Positions 27,607 to 37,010 of a DNA stretch of 64,000 nt are shown piece after piece. This DNA is from Arthrobacter livingstonensis (GTDB lineage Bacteria > Actinomycetota > Actinomycetes > Actinomycetales > Micrococcaceae), in assembly GCF_003219815.1 (NCBI RefSeq), contig NZ_QJVD01000002.1:143574-207573 (forward strand). Direction: 5' to 3'. The translations under genes and the position numbers were made by a program. The stretch's first letter is position 1. Each line of letters opens with the position of its first letter. The notes beneath the pieces were generated by a model. The model was given only the letters and a program-made list of their open reading frames with translations, was not told the origin of the DNA and searched no databases.

Positions 27607-27704
27607 TGTTCCAGTCTAAGCAGTTCCGCACCCTTGGCGGGTCCCAGGCGGGTCCCAGGCGGGTCGCCGGCGGACGGAATCCGGGGCGCCGCGGCCGGAC
27701 CCCC

Positions 27705-28907
27705 CTACTGGCCATGCTTGACGGTGAGTATGGTCAGCACGGCGGCGTTGACCTTCGCCAGGAAGTCGGGGCGCTGCTGGGCAAGTTGCAGGATGCCGTT
27801 GTACATGTACGGGATCGCATTGGCATTGCCACACAAGACCATGGTACCGCCGGCGTTGACAAAGTTTTCGGCCCGGACCGCCCAGCTCCACTGTGACAGC
27901 TGCGCGGCGTTGCACAGATCGTCGGAGATGATGATGCCGGTGAAATGCGCATTGCTTCGGAGCATGGTGCCCATGACGACATTGGAGAATGCTCCCAGCT
28001 TGCCGGGCCGCGCGTCGATCCTGTCATAGTAGGCGCTGGAGACCATGACCCACCTGGCCCCGTTGTCGATCGCCGTTCGGAACGGCAGCAGGTTGGGGTC
28101 GTTGATGGTGGTTTGCGTGTCATGGACATTCGATGTCACGTCGGTGTTTCCCGTGACCCTCCCCAGACCGGGGAAGTGCTTGGCCGTCGGCATGACGTAG
28201 CCCGCCTTGATGCCGGCCAGAAACGCGTTGCCCTTCGCTGAGACGGCGGCCGGCGTGTACCCGTACTCGCGTTGGTAGTAGCCGATCGGTGCATTGTATG
28301 GAGCAAATGCTTGCGTCACGGTGTCAAGCACGGGGGCCAGGTCCACTTTGATTCCGGCCCAGCGCAGCTGGTTCCCCCAGTTCTTGGCGTTAGCCGTCAA
28401 GGTGGCTGCCGTCTGCGTCCCCTGTGACAATCCCGTGGGAATCGTGGAGAAACCCGGTCCGCTCAGCACCTGAACGTAACCGCCTTCCTGGTCCGTCGCC
28501 ACCGAGAGGTATTCGTTGTCGGTGGTGGCCGCGGAGACCGTATTGGTCATTTGCCGCACGACCGCGGCCGTGGCGTTGATCCCGGCAGAGCTGCGCCCCG
28601 CCAAATAAACGTTGCCGACATGGTCCCAGTGCAGGACGTTCATTGTCGCCGTGCCCGCACCGGTGGCCCCCGCGGCGGCCATGAACAGCTGCCCCACCCG
28701 CTGCTGGAGCGTCATGTGGGCCAGGTGCTGCGCCGGCGTGGACCACCCCAGCGCCGCCGGCACTGACGCCGGTGCTGACGCCGGGGCGGCACCTATCAGG
28801 GGTGCCGCGGCCAGAAGCGCGGCGAGCATGGCAATGGACTTCAAGTGGCGGATATGCAAGTGCTGGCGCATGGCCCACGCGGCTTTGCTCAGGGAATGTA
28901 TAGCCAA
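27705..28907 (-). CDS. Secreted glycoside hydrolase family 3 (beta-N-acetylhexosaminidase-like)
   Basis: About 400 residues from the TTG at 28907, chosen because GGAG lies 8 bases upstream; an ATG at 28871 is an alternative and one at 28940 lies in a palindrome. A signal peptide (SIAMLAALLAAAPLIGAAPASA) indicates export. The GH3 barrel shows ATDQEGG, KHFPGLGR (about 243-250) and the nucleophile Asp in IISDDL (about 329-330). NagZ-type enzymes have a Gly-His-Gly after KHFPG; here it is GLG, followed by NVHDT. An action on muropeptides or chitin fragments outside the cell is likely. It is flanked by two related inverted repeats. Confidence 0.86.
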   Translation of the reverse strand: MAIHSLSKAAWAMRQHLHIRHLKSIAMLAALLAAAPLIGAAPASAPASVPAALGWSTPAQHLAHMTLQQRVGQLFMAAAGATGAGTATMNVLHWDHVGNVYLAGRSSAGINATAAVVRQMTNTVSAATTDNEYLSVATDQEGGYVQVLSGPGFSTIPTGLSQGTQTAATLTANAKNWGNQLRWAGIKVDLAPVLDTVTQAFAPYNAPIGYYQREYGYTPAAVSAKGNAFLAGIKAGYVMPTAKHFPGLGRVTGNTDVTSNVHDTQTTINDPNLLPFRTAIDNGARWVMVSSAYYDRIDARPGKLGAFSNVVMGTMLRSNAHFTGIIISDDLCNAAQLSQWSWAVRAENFVNAGGTMVLCGNANAIPYMYNGILQLAQQRPDFLAKVNAAVLTILTVKHGQ

Positions 28908-28947
28908 AAATTCTACTCCTGCGCCCTGATTTACTACCATAAAAATC

Positions 28948-29012
28948 TGTGTTGCAGTTGTTGGACCAAAAGTGGCATTTTCGGCATGGTTTGGTCCAAC
29001 GACTGCAACACA
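28948..29012. repeat. Long inverted repeat (23-bp arms, one mismatch), element 2
   Basis: TGTGTTGCAGTTGTTGG followed by ACCAAA (28948-28970) pairs with 28990-29012 over 23 bp with one mismatch, around a 19-base loop. It lies between the hemL stop (29027) and the start of the GH3 gene. Its arm core TGTGTTGCAnTTGTTGGAC is the same as in element 1 at 26983-27051; the loops differ. Confidence 0.85.
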
Positions 29013-29026
29013 CTCTTGGCGCGGTG

Positions 29027-30346
29027 CTAGGCCGTGGCGGAAGCCGCCGCCTTGGCGGCCGCGGGCAGCGCGTCAAAGATGCGGTTCATGGCGGCGTCGT
29101 CGTGCGCGGCGGAGAGGAACCATGCCTCGAACACGCTCGGGGGCAGGTACACGCCGGAGTCCAGCATGGAGTGGAAGAACGGGGCGTAGCGGAACACTTC
29201 CTGCGCCTGGGCGTCGTCGTAGTTTTGGACACCGTGCGCGGAGGTGCCAAACGCCACGGAGAACAAGCTCCCGGCGCGCTGGACGGAGTGGTCCACGCCC
29301 TCGGCAGACAGAGCGCCGGTCAGGGCGGTGGACAGTTCCAGCGAACGGGCGTCCACGGCGGCATACACGGAAGCGGTCGCCGCGGTCAGGGTGGCCACGC
29401 CCGCGGCCATGGCCACCGGGTTTCCGGACAAGGTTCCAGCCTGGTACACGGGCCCAAGGGGTGCCAAATAGTCCATGACTTCCGCACGGCCGCCAAGTGC
29501 CGCCGTCGGCAGTCCCCCTCCGATGACCTTGCCGAAGGTGAACAGGTCCGGGGTCCAGCGCTCAGTTCCGACAGCCGAGCCGCCGGTCAGGCCCCAGTAA
29601 CCAGCCGCCCCAACCCGGAAGCCGGTGAGGACCTCGTCCAGGATCAGCAGCGCGCCGTGCTCCGAAGTGATGCGGGACAGGCCCGCGTTGAAGCCGTCGC
29701 CGGGGGTGACAACACCCATGTTGGCGGGCGCGGCCTCCGTGATGACGGCGGCAATCCTGTCCCCGTGGGCGGCAAAGGCGGCCTCGACGGCGGCAAGGTC
29801 GTTGTACGGCAGCACCAGGGTCTCGGCTGCCGTGGCAGCCGTGACGCCGGCGGAACCGGGCAGGGCCAGGGTGGCCAGGCCGGATCCGGCGGCGGCCAGC
29901 AGGGAATCGAGGTGGCCGTGGTAACAGCCGGCGAACTTGATGATCAGATCCCGCCCGGTGAATCCGCGGGCCAGGCGCACCGCCGTCATGGTCGCCTCCG
30001 TGCCGGTGGAGACCATGCGCAGGCGTTCGACGCCGGACACGCGCCCCTGCACGAGGGCGGCCAGTTCGCTTTCGGCCGGGGTGGAGGCGCCAAAGCTCAG
30101 GCCGTGGTCGACGGCGGCGTGCACGGCCGCGAGCACGTCGGGGTGTGCGTGGCCCAGCAGTGCAGGCCCCCAGGAGCAGACGAGGTCCACATAGTCGCGG
30201 CCGTCGGCATCGCTCAGGTAGGCGCCCTTGGCGTTCACCATGAAACGGGGGGTGCCGCCCACGGAGCCAAAGGCGCGCACGGGCGAGTTCACCCCGCCCG
30301 GCATGAGGGTCTTGGCGCGGTCAAAAAGTTCCTGCGAACTCGTCAT
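29027..30346 (-). CDS. hemL: Glutamate-1-semialdehyde 2,1-aminomutase
   Basis: 439 residues, the usual length. It makes 5-aminolevulinate from glutamate-1-semialdehyde, the product of HemA. Visible features of this PLP enzyme: [17 protein letters not shown] near the start, [16 protein letters not shown], the YHGHLDSLL segment and the PLP-binding Lys in [13 protein letters not shown]. It is the last gene of the heme cluster, 38 bp after hemB, and is followed by inverted-repeat element 2. Confidence 0.97.
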   Translation of the reverse strand: MTSSQELFDRAKTLMPGGVNSPVRAFGSVGGTPRFMVNAKGAYLSDADGRDYVDLVCSWGPALLGHAHPDVLAAVHAAVDHGLSFGASTPAESELAALVQGRVSGVERLRMVSTGTEATMTAVRLARGFTGRDLIIKFAGCYHGHLDSLLAAAGSGLATLALPGSAGVTAATAAETLVLPYNDLAAVEAAFAAHGDRIAAVITEAAPANMGVVTPGDGFNAGLSRITSEHGALLILDEVLTGFRVGAAGYWGLTGGSAVGTERWTPDLFTFGKVIGGGLPTAALGGRAEVMDYLAPLGPVYQAGTLSGNPVAMAAGVATLTAATASVYAAVDARSLELSTALTGALSAEGVDHSVQRAGSLFSVAFGTSAHGVQNYDDAQAQEVFRYAPFFHSMLDSGVYLPPSVFEAWFLSAAHDDAAMNRIFDALPAAAKAAASATA

Positions 30347-30384
30347 GGAAATTCCTTCGGGTAAGTGGTGCCGGACCGGACGGG

Positions 30385-31392
30385 CTAATGCGGCCTGACA
30401 GAGGGAGCTACCTGGTTATCGCGGATCCAGCCGGCCAGCTCGGCCGCCCAGTACGTCAAAATCATGGTGGCGCCGGCCCGCTTGATGCTGAGCACGGACT
30501 CCTCGATGGCGGCACGGCGGTTGATCCAGCCGTTCGCGGCGGCGGCCTCAATCATGGCGTATTCTCCGGAGATTTGGTAGGCGGCCACGGGTACGGGGGA
30601 CATCGCGGCCACGTCGGCGAGGATGTCCAGGTAGCTCATGGCTGGCTTGACCATGACGATGTCGGCGCCTTCGGCCAGGTCCAGTTCCACCTCGTGCAGG
30701 GCCTCGCGGCGGTTGCCCGGATCCATTTGGTACGTGCGGCGGTCGCCGTCGAGCTGTGAATCCACGGCTTCGCGGAACGGGCCGTAGAACGCGGACGCGT
30801 ACTTGGCGGCATAGGCCAGCACTGACACGTCGGCGAATCCGGCGGCGTCCAGGGCCTCGCGGATCACGGCCACCTGGCCGTCCATCATGCCCGACGGAGC
30901 CACCACGTGCGTTCCGGCGGCGGCCTGTGCCACCGCCATCTTGGCGTAAACGGCCAGCGTTGCATCATTGTCCACCTGGCCGTGGGCGTCCAGCACACCG
31001 CAGTGGCCGTGGTCAGTGAACTCGTCCAGGCAGAGGTCGCTCATCACCACCAGCTCGTCGCCCACATTGGCCCGCACGTCGCGGATGGCCTTGTTCAGCA
31101 CCCCAAAGGGGTCCAGCCCGGCGGACCCCACGGCGTCGCGCACGGCAGGGATGCCGAACAGCATGATGCCGCCCAGCCCGAGCTCCACGGCCTCGCGCGC
31201 GGCGGCGACCAGGGACGCCGTCGTATGCTGCACCACACCCGGCATGGACGTGATGGGCCTGGGCTCGCTGAGGTCCTCGCGGATGAACACGGGCAGGATC
31301 AGGTCCGCCGGCGCCACCCGGTGCTCGGCAACCATCCGCCGCATTGCGGTGGTGGTGCGCAGCCGGCGGGGGCGGTGCTGGGGGAAGCTCAC
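30385..31392 (-). CDS. hemB: Delta-aminolevulinate dehydratase (porphobilinogen synthase)
   Basis: 335 residues. It condenses two aminolevulinates into porphobilinogen. The two active-site lysines are in [15 protein letters not shown] and [11 protein letters not shown]. The metal region reads [14 protein letters not shown]: two of the three cysteines of zinc-type enzymes are kept and the middle one is Asp, which points to a mixed or magnesium-leaning metal use. The start overlaps the hemD stop by 4 bp. Confidence 0.96.
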   Translation of the reverse strand: MSFPQHRPRRLRTTTAMRRMVAEHRVAPADLILPVFIREDLSEPRPITSMPGVVQHTTASLVAAAREAVELGLGGIMLFGIPAVRDAVGSAGLDPFGVLNKAIRDVRANVGDELVVMSDLCLDEFTDHGHCGVLDAHGQVDNDATLAVYAKMAVAQAAAGTHVVAPSGMMDGQVAVIREALDAAGFADVSVLAYAAKYASAFYGPFREAVDSQLDGDRRTYQMDPGNRREALHEVELDLAEGADIVMVKPAMSYLDILADVAAMSPVPVAAYQISGEYAMIEAAAANGWINRRAAIEESVLSIKRAGATMILTYWAAELAGWIRDNQVAPSVRPH

Positions 31393-32486
31393 TTTTTGTC
31401 TCCTGTGTTACTTGGTTTGGATGTTTGCACGGCTCCGGCCAGGGCTGCCACAATCCCGTCAGGCGTGGGGTGCGCCGCGGTTGCGGCGACGCGCAGGCCC
31501 AGCCGTTCGGCCTCAGCCCGCGTGGGTTGCCCGATCGCAATGACCAGGCAGGATTCCGGCAGCGGCCCCATGGTTTCGGCCACCCTGCGTGCCGCGCTCC
31601 CCGAGGCAAGCACGACGGCGTTGATCGCCCCAGTCCGTACCTCCCCCGCCGCCTGGGCCGGCGTCAGCAGGGGGTAGCTGCCTTGGTGATCGGGCAGTGG
31701 GAGCGGCTCGGGAGTTGCATGGGCCAGCATGGCGGTCAGGCGCCTGGCCGGTTCCGCCGGGTAGTCGACGGTTTGGTAGGCGGTGACGGCTTCCGTGTCC
31801 CAGCCCTTTTCCTCCAGTCCGCGGGCCAGCGTGGGTTCGGCCAGGTTCGATTGCGGCAACAGGACGCGCGCGTTGCCGCCGTCGTCCGCCGTGAAGGAAG
31901 GCCACAGCCCGACAAGGCCGGCCGCCGACTGCGCGTCGGCGGGGGCCAGGTCCACGCGGACGCCTTCGGCTTCCAGAACGGCGACGGATGTGGGGCCAAT
32001 CGTGGCGACTTTCGTAGCCGCGGGAATGAGTGCGGCCAGCGAAATCCCGGCGGACCCGCACCATTGCTTGAGCGCGCGGACCGTGGTGATGGAGCTGATC
32101 ACGAGCCAGCGGTAGTTCCCCGCGGCGAGGCGGCGGAGGGAGGCGCCCAAGGCGTCATTATCTGCAACCTCAAAGTCGATGACGGGCACCAGCACCGGCT
32201 CCGCCCCGTCGGCTGCCAGAGCGGAAAGCAAGGCGCCGGCCCGGTCCACACTCCGGGTAACGGCCACGCGAAGCCCTGCGAGCAGGTCGGCGCCGGTGGT
32301 CGAGCTCTTCGAAATTCCCGAGGTCGGCTCGTCGGCGCGCTCGACCGGCGGCGGGTCCGGTGTTTCCGTAGGCGACGTCAGGGAGACGGGAAGCCGCCCG
32401 CGGCCGACCGTCGGAAAGTCGCCGAGGGAATGCCGGACCCTTCGCCGGCCGCTGCCCGACTGGCGCGGCCCGCCCGCAGATGTCAC
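31389..32486 (-). CDS. hemD: Uroporphyrinogen-III synthase
   Basis: 365 residues from a GTG at 32486 that overlaps the hemC stop (GTGA). The two-lobed HemD fold is seen from about residue 80 ([20 protein letters not shown]), with [13 protein letters not shown] and [15 protein letters not shown]; the final lobe has [14 protein letters not shown] and [17 protein letters not shown]. The first 75 residues are low-complexity (Ser/Pro/Arg-rich) and not part of the fold, longer than in typical HemD. The enzyme closes the tetrapyrrole ring with inversion of ring D. A much longer upstream open frame is only an antisense-like extension across hemC. Confidence 0.92.
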   Translation of the reverse strand: MTSAGGPRQSGSGRRRVRHSLGDFPTVGRGRLPVSLTSPTETPDPPPVERADEPTSGISKSSTTGADLLAGLRVAVTRSVDRAGALLSALAADGAEPVLVPVIDFEVADNDALGASLRRLAAGNYRWLVISSITTVRALKQWCGSAGISLAALIPAATKVATIGPTSVAVLEAEGVRVDLAPADAQSAAGLVGLWPSFTADDGGNARVLLPQSNLAEPTLARGLEEKGWDTEAVTAYQTVDYPAEPARRLTAMLAHATPEPLPLPDHQGSYPLLTPAQAAGEVRTGAINAVVLASGSAARRVAETMGPLPESCLVIAIGQPTRAEAERLGLRVAATAAHPTPDGIVAALAGAVQTSKPSNTGDKK

Positions 32487-33481
32487 TTCGCCGAGCCGGA
32501 GAGATCTGCCAGGTCTGCGGCTCCGCCGGCGAGCAGTTCCTCGGCCAGTTCGATGCCCAGCAGGGTGGCACCAACGGAGGTCAGCCCGTCGGTGGCCTTC
32601 TTCAGGCGGAGCGAGCGGACGCCGTCGAGCGAGCAGACCACGGCTTCCAGATACAGCAGGGAACCCTTGCGGAACGCGAACGCACCGACCGGCGCGCTGC
32701 AACCGGCTTCCAGACGGGCCAGCAGTGCCCGTTCGGCGGTGATGGAAAGACGGGTGTCGGCGTCGTCCACGGCGGCGAGCGCCTGGCCCAGGACCCCCGT
32801 GGGTCCGGCGTCCGCCGTGCGGCATTCCAGCGCGAGGGCGCCCTGGCCGGGTGCCGGGAGCATGACGTCCGCTTCCAGGTACTCGGTGACTGTGTCCAGG
32901 CGGCCAATGCGGGACAGACCGGCCGCGGCCAGGACGACGGCGTCCAGGTCGCCCGTCCTGCCGGGCACCACATCGGCCGCAGCGTTGCCGGGCAGTCCTG
33001 CCACGCGGCCGAGCCGGGTGTCGACATTGCCGCGGATGTCCACGATGGACAGGTCGGGCCGCGCGGCCAGAAGCTGCGCGGCGCGGCGCGGCGAGCCGGT
33101 TCCCACGGACGCGCCTTCAGGCAGCTGCGCCAGTAACAGCGAGTCGCGCGAGCACAGTGCGTCGCGGGAGTCGGCCCGAACCGGCACTGCGGCCAGGGAC
33201 AGGCCCGGGACGGCGGCCGTGGGCAGGTCCTTGAGCGAATGGACGGCCACGTCCACGCGGCCGTCCAGCACGGCCGCGCGCAGCGCTGCTGCAAATACGC
33301 CGGTGCCGCCCATCTGGGACAGCGGGCCGGTGAGGACGTCCCCGTCGGTCTTGACGCGAATAATCTCCGCCTCAAATCCGCCGACGCCGGTGAGGACGCC
33401 GGTAATCTGTCCGGTCTGGCTCAGGGCCAGCTTGCTGCCGCGGGTGCCAATTTTCACTGTAACCATCGTTTCAGCCATCAA
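32483..33481 (-). CDS. hemC: Hydroxymethylbilane synthase (porphobilinogen deaminase)
   Basis: 332 residues. The dipyrromethane cofactor Cys is in LEAGCSAPVGAF, and the opening VKIGTRGSKLALSQT and the Arg-rich SVGTGSPRRAAQLLAARPD are classic. It polymerises four porphobilinogens into hydroxymethylbilane. Two adjacent ATG codons (33481 and 33478) can serve as start; the first overlaps the hemH stop by 4 bp. Confidence 0.97.
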   Translation of the reverse strand: MMAETMVTVKIGTRGSKLALSQTGQITGVLTGVGGFEAEIIRVKTDGDVLTGPLSQMGGTGVFAAALRAAVLDGRVDVAVHSLKDLPTAAVPGLSLAAVPVRADSRDALCSRDSLLLAQLPEGASVGTGSPRRAAQLLAARPDLSIVDIRGNVDTRLGRVAGLPGNAAADVVPGRTGDLDAVVLAAAGLSRIGRLDTVTEYLEADVMLPAPGQGALALECRTADAGPTGVLGQALAAVDDADTRLSITAERALLARLEAGCSAPVGAFAFRKGSLLYLEAVVCSLDGVRSLRLKKATDGLTSVGATLLGIELAEELLAGGAADLADLSGSAK

Positions 33482-34659
33482 GGTCGGGAGCCACTTCCTG
33501 CGGACACCACTCCCACGGTGCGCCCCACCTCGGCGATGGCAGGCTTCTCGCCGCGGAAGTTGGCGCAGCAGCCGGTGTTGCAGACGTCGTACCAGGGACC
33601 CAGCTTCGTCATGGCGGGCCGTTCGGCCACGTTGTTTTCAACGGTCCGTTCGCAGATCAGATCCACCAGCCCGGTGACGAACTTGCGGTGTGTTGACGGG
33701 GTGGGCGCACGGTCAAAGGCCAGGCCCAGTTCCCGGGAGGTTTCCCTGGCCTCGGTGTCCAGGTCCCATAGGACTTCCATGTGGTCGCTGACGAACCCCA
33801 GCGGGACCACCACAACGCCCTTGGTGCCGTTCGCGGCCAGCTCGTTGATCGCGTCGTTGATGTCCGGTTCCAGCCAGGGCACGTGAGGGGCGCCGGAGCG
33901 CGACTGGTAGACCAGCGACCAGTCCTGCCCGGGATCGACCCTCGCCATGATGGCCTCCGCATTGGCCAGGTGCTGGGCCACGTAGGCGGACCCTTCGGCG
34001 AATTCCCGCAGCTCGTATTCCGAGCTGCCGGCTGCCTCGGCGTCTCGCATCGGGATGGAATGAGTGGCGAAGAGGATGTGAACGGGGGCATCCGGGGTGC
34101 CTGCTGCGGCAAGGTCGGCGCGGACCTGGGCCAGGGACGCGGCAGTACCTTCGATGAACGGCTCCACAAAGCCGGGGTGGTCGAAGTACTGGCGGATCTT
34201 ATCCACAGCCAGCTTGCCGTCCAGGCCCGTTTCCGTCAGGGCCATGCCGATGTCCTCGCGGTACTGGCGGCAGCTTGAGTAACAGGAGTAGGCACTGGTG
34301 GTGAGCATGAGCAGGCGGCGGTGGCCGGCGTCGTAGGCGGATTGGAGGACTTCGGGGATGTAAGGGTTCCAGTTGCGGTTGCCCCACAGCACGGGAAGAT
34401 TGATGTTGCGCGCGGCAAGTTCCACCTCCAGAGCCGCCTTCAGCGCCCGGTTTTGGGCGTTGATAGGGCTGATGCCGCCGTTGGCGCGGTAATGGTGGCT
34501 GACTTCCTCCAGACGCTCGTCCGGGATGCCGCGGCCGCGGGTGACATTGCGCAGGAACGGGATGACGTCTTCCTGGCCTTCAGGACCGCCGAAGGAGGCA
34601 AGCAGGATTGCGTCGTAGTGCTGCGGTTCGGCTGTGGGTGCGCCGAAAATGGCGCTCAT
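33478..34659 (-). CDS. hemH: Coproporphyrin ferrochelatase
   Basis: 393 residues. The family pattern is clear: YDAILLASFGGPEGQEDVIP at the start, VLWGNRNWNPYI, the ligand His region LFATHSIPM and VVVPLGFVSDHMEVLWDLD. In Gram-positives with HemQ this enzyme puts iron into coproporphyrin III. The cysteine-rich C-terminus (VCNTGCCANFRG) fits the [2Fe-2S] cluster of actinobacterial ferrochelatases. It overlaps hemQ upstream and hemC downstream by 4 bp each. Confidence 0.96.
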   Translation of the reverse strand: MSAIFGAPTAEPQHYDAILLASFGGPEGQEDVIPFLRNVTRGRGIPDERLEEVSHHYRANGGISPINAQNRALKAALEVELAARNINLPVLWGNRNWNPYIPEVLQSAYDAGHRRLLMLTTSAYSCYSSCRQYREDIGMALTETGLDGKLAVDKIRQYFDHPGFVEPFIEGTAASLAQVRADLAAAGTPDAPVHILFATHSIPMRDAEAAGSSEYELREFAEGSAYVAQHLANAEAIMARVDPGQDWSLVYQSRSGAPHVPWLEPDINDAINELAANGTKGVVVVPLGFVSDHMEVLWDLDTEARETSRELGLAFDRAPTPSTHRKFVTGLVDLICERTVENNVAERPAMTKLGPWYDVCNTGCCANFRGEKPAIAEVGRTVGVVSAGSGSRP

Positions 34660-35366
34660 CGGAGAACCTCTGCAACCTCGGCGGCGCTGATCCGGCGCCC
34701 TGTGTAGAACGGAATTTCCTCACGCACGTGGAGGCGCGCGTCGGTGGAGCGCAGGTGGCGCATCATGTCGACCAGGTCGGTGAGGTCGTCGGCTTCCAGG
34801 CCCAGCAGCCACTCCCAGTCGCCGAGCGCGAAAGCCGATACCGTGTTGGCGAGGACACCGGGGAAATCGCGGCCGAGCATGCCGTGGTCGCGGAGCATGC
34901 GGGAGCGGTCCTCGGCCGGCAGGATGTACCAGTCGTAGGACCGGACGAATGGGTAGACGCAGACCCAGCCCTTGGGGGCGTTGGGTCCCATGTAGGACGG
35001 CGCGTGGCTCTTGGCGAATTCGGCCTCGCGGTGCACGCCCATGGCGGACCAGGAGATCTCGCTGGCCGCAAAGAGCTCCAGCCGGCGGATGCTGCGCACG
35101 GCCTGCTGCAGGCCTTCGGGCTTGGCGCCCACCAGCCAGACCATGATGTCGGCGTCGTTGCGCATGGCGGAGACGTCGTAGGCCCCGCGCAGCGTGATGT
35201 TCTCGGCGGCAAGTGAGGCCGTCAGCTCCTCAAAGGCGGCAACCGCTTCGGCGCCGCCGGCAAAGGACCCGGTGCGCTTGAACACGGTCCACAGTGTGAA
35301 CGGTGTGGCCTCGGCGTCGGCCGGCTCGGAAGTTTTAGTGACAGATTCCGCGAAAGTGTGGCTCAT
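34656..35366 (-). CDS. hemQ: Coproheme decarboxylase HemQ (ChdC)
   Basis: 236 residues of the chlorite dismutase-like fold. It removes two propionate carboxyls from coproheme to give heme b, the last step of the actinobacterial route. The catalytic Tyr lies in VRSYDWYILP and the proximal His is probably the one in MLRDHGMLGR. The segment GPNAPKGWVCVYPFVRS is well conserved in the family. Its stop overlaps the hemH start; hemY lies 74 bp upstream. Confidence 0.96.
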   Translation of the reverse strand: MSHTFAESVTKTSEPADAEATPFTLWTVFKRTGSFAGGAEAVAAFEELTASLAAENITLRGAYDVSAMRNDADIMVWLVGAKPEGLQQAVRSIRRLELFAASEISWSAMGVHREAEFAKSHAPSYMGPNAPKGWVCVYPFVRSYDWYILPAEDRSRMLRDHGMLGRDFPGVLANTVSAFALGDWEWLLGLEADDLTDLVDMMRHLRSTDARLHVREEIPFYTGRRISAAEVAEVLR

Positions 35367-35440
35367 GGGTTCAAGTTTGCACCCAAGGGCGCGGAAAGAT
35401 GAAACCCAAGTTCTCTACACGGCGTAGAAAGTGGGCAACG

Positions 35441-36991
35441 TCACCTTTGCGGCAGGCCGTCCGCCGCCGCATCCACGACGGCGCGGAGCTGCCGGCGGGT
35501 GCCGGCCACCACTGCGGCCAACCCGTTGCCGGACATCCAGCCGCCCGTCAGCACCAGCCCGTGGTGCTTTTGGGCCAGGGCATGGATATGCGCCATCTTG
35601 GCCTGGTGCCCGACGGCGGCAAACGGCAGTGCGCCCTTCCATCGGACAATGTCTGCACCCAGGACGTCGGCCTCCGTGACGGCCACGCCCAGCAGTTTTG
35701 TGGCGTCGGCAAGCGCCGTGGCCACCAGGTCCTCATCCTTCACGGGCCGGGGGGTCAGGCGGACGGCGTCCGCCGCGGCAACGCCGGCGCGGCCGTAGGA
35801 AAGCCGAAGGACGTGGGTGCCGGGCCCGGTGGAATCGGCCAGCCACTCCCATTTGGCCGTGGCGTGGGTAAGTGCCTTGGCCGTGATGCCCTCGACCTGC
35901 GGGGCCACCAGAACGCCCGTGCCGCGCGGCTTGGAATCAAGTTCGGGCACGTCGACCACCAGCGTCACCAGGCGGATGTCCGGTCCGGGCGCCGGGGCAA
36001 AGGGCAGCAGTTCGGGCAATTCCGGGGTCAGGAGTTTCACGGCGGTGGGGCCGTCGGTGGCCACCACCAGCAGGTCCACGCTTTCGCTGCCGGAGTCCGC
36101 ACCGGCCACCCAGTCGACGGTCCAGCGGGAGGGTGCTCCGGCGTCGTCCCGGCCGCCGCCCCGCGCAGCAACAGGCGTGCGATGGATGGCGGTGACGGCG
36201 TGCCCCGCGTGCAGCGCCGCGCCCGTCTCCCGCAGGCGTGCCACGAGGGCGGCGGCCAGGGTATGCATGCCGCCGGACAGCCCGCCCACGGCGGATCCCG
36301 GCTTGCTGCCGGACTGCCCCTTGGCGGAGCGCTGCGCGGCCACCGCGGCGGCCAGGGACCCGTGTTCGCGGATGCCGGCCCGCAGCCCGGGCGCCACCAT
36401 GTCCACGTCCAGGACCTCCGGGTCCGCGGAGTGCACACCGGCCACCACGGGCGCCACCAGCCGTTCCAGGACACGTCTGCCCATGCGGGCGCGGACCAGC
36501 TCGGCCAGGCTGCATTGCGCCTCGGTGGTGCCCACTGACACGGGCATTTTTGCATCGAGGGCGGCGCGCAGGACGCCGGAGGCGCCCAGCGCCTCGCGCA
36601 CCTCCGGGGCGTGCAGGTCCGAGGGGATGCCCAGAATGCCTGTCCTCGGCAGCGGCACGGGCCCTTCCGGCAGCCAGACCCAGGCACCGGCGGGGTCCGG
36701 GGCCACTATCCGCTCCCCCAAGCCCAGTTCCGCGGCAAGGTCCGCCACTGCGGTGCTTCGCGTGGCGAACGATTCAGCCCCGCTGTCCAGCACCACCCCG
36801 GCCACCTCATGAACGCCCACGCAGCCGCCCCAGGAGGCAGCGGCGTCGTACACGCCCACCTGCCAGCCGGCAGCCTGGAGGTCCATGGCCGCGAGTAGTC
36901 CGGAAATTCCGCCACCCACCACCGCGGCGCGCTTGGCGGCGGGGACCGTGGGCGTACGGTGGGCCCGCGGGGAGTGCTTGTTCTGGTCCAT
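35441..36991 (-). CDS. hemY: Coproporphyrinogen III oxidase (CgoX/HemY type)
   Basis: 516 residues with an N-terminal FAD-binding Rossmann motif (VVGGGISGLLAAMDLQAAGW) and the end motif LTGGWMSGNGLAAVVAGTR. It oxidises coproporphyrinogen III to coproporphyrin III ahead of the ferrochelatase. Older naming calls this family protoporphyrinogen oxidase; the presence of hemQ supports the coproporphyrin role (cgoX). AAGGAG precedes the ATG at good distance, and hemE ends 19 bp upstream. A low-complexity insert is seen around AVIHRTPVAARGGGRDD. Confidence 0.94.
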   Translation of the reverse strand: MDQNKHSPRAHRTPTVPAAKRAAVVGGGISGLLAAMDLQAAGWQVGVYDAAASWGGCVGVHEVAGVVLDSGAESFATRSTAVADLAAELGLGERIVAPDPAGAWVWLPEGPVPLPRTGILGIPSDLHAPEVREALGASGVLRAALDAKMPVSVGTTEAQCSLAELVRARMGRRVLERLVAPVVAGVHSADPEVLDVDMVAPGLRAGIREHGSLAAAVAAQRSAKGQSGSKPGSAVGGLSGGMHTLAAALVARLRETGAALHAGHAVTAIHRTPVAARGGGRDDAGAPSRWTVDWVAGADSGSESVDLLVVATDGPTAVKLLTPELPELLPFAPAPGPDIRLVTLVVDVPELDSKPRGTGVLVAPQVEGITAKALTHATAKWEWLADSTGPGTHVLRLSYGRAGVAAADAVRLTPRPVKDEDLVATALADATKLLGVAVTEADVLGADIVRWKGALPFAAVGHQAKMAHIHALAQKHHGLVLTGGWMSGNGLAAVVAGTRRQLRAVVDAAADGLPQR

Positions 36992-37010
36992 GGCTCTCCT
37001 TGCCGTAACC

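Noticed and set aside
32487-32825. Longer hemD start upstream of 32486
   Set aside because: It would overlap most of the hemC 3' part. The GTG overlapping the hemC stop fits the 4-bp pattern of the cluster.
31344-33677. 777-codon plus-strand frame opposite hemB/hemD/hemC
   Set aside because: Antisense shadow of three certain heme genes.
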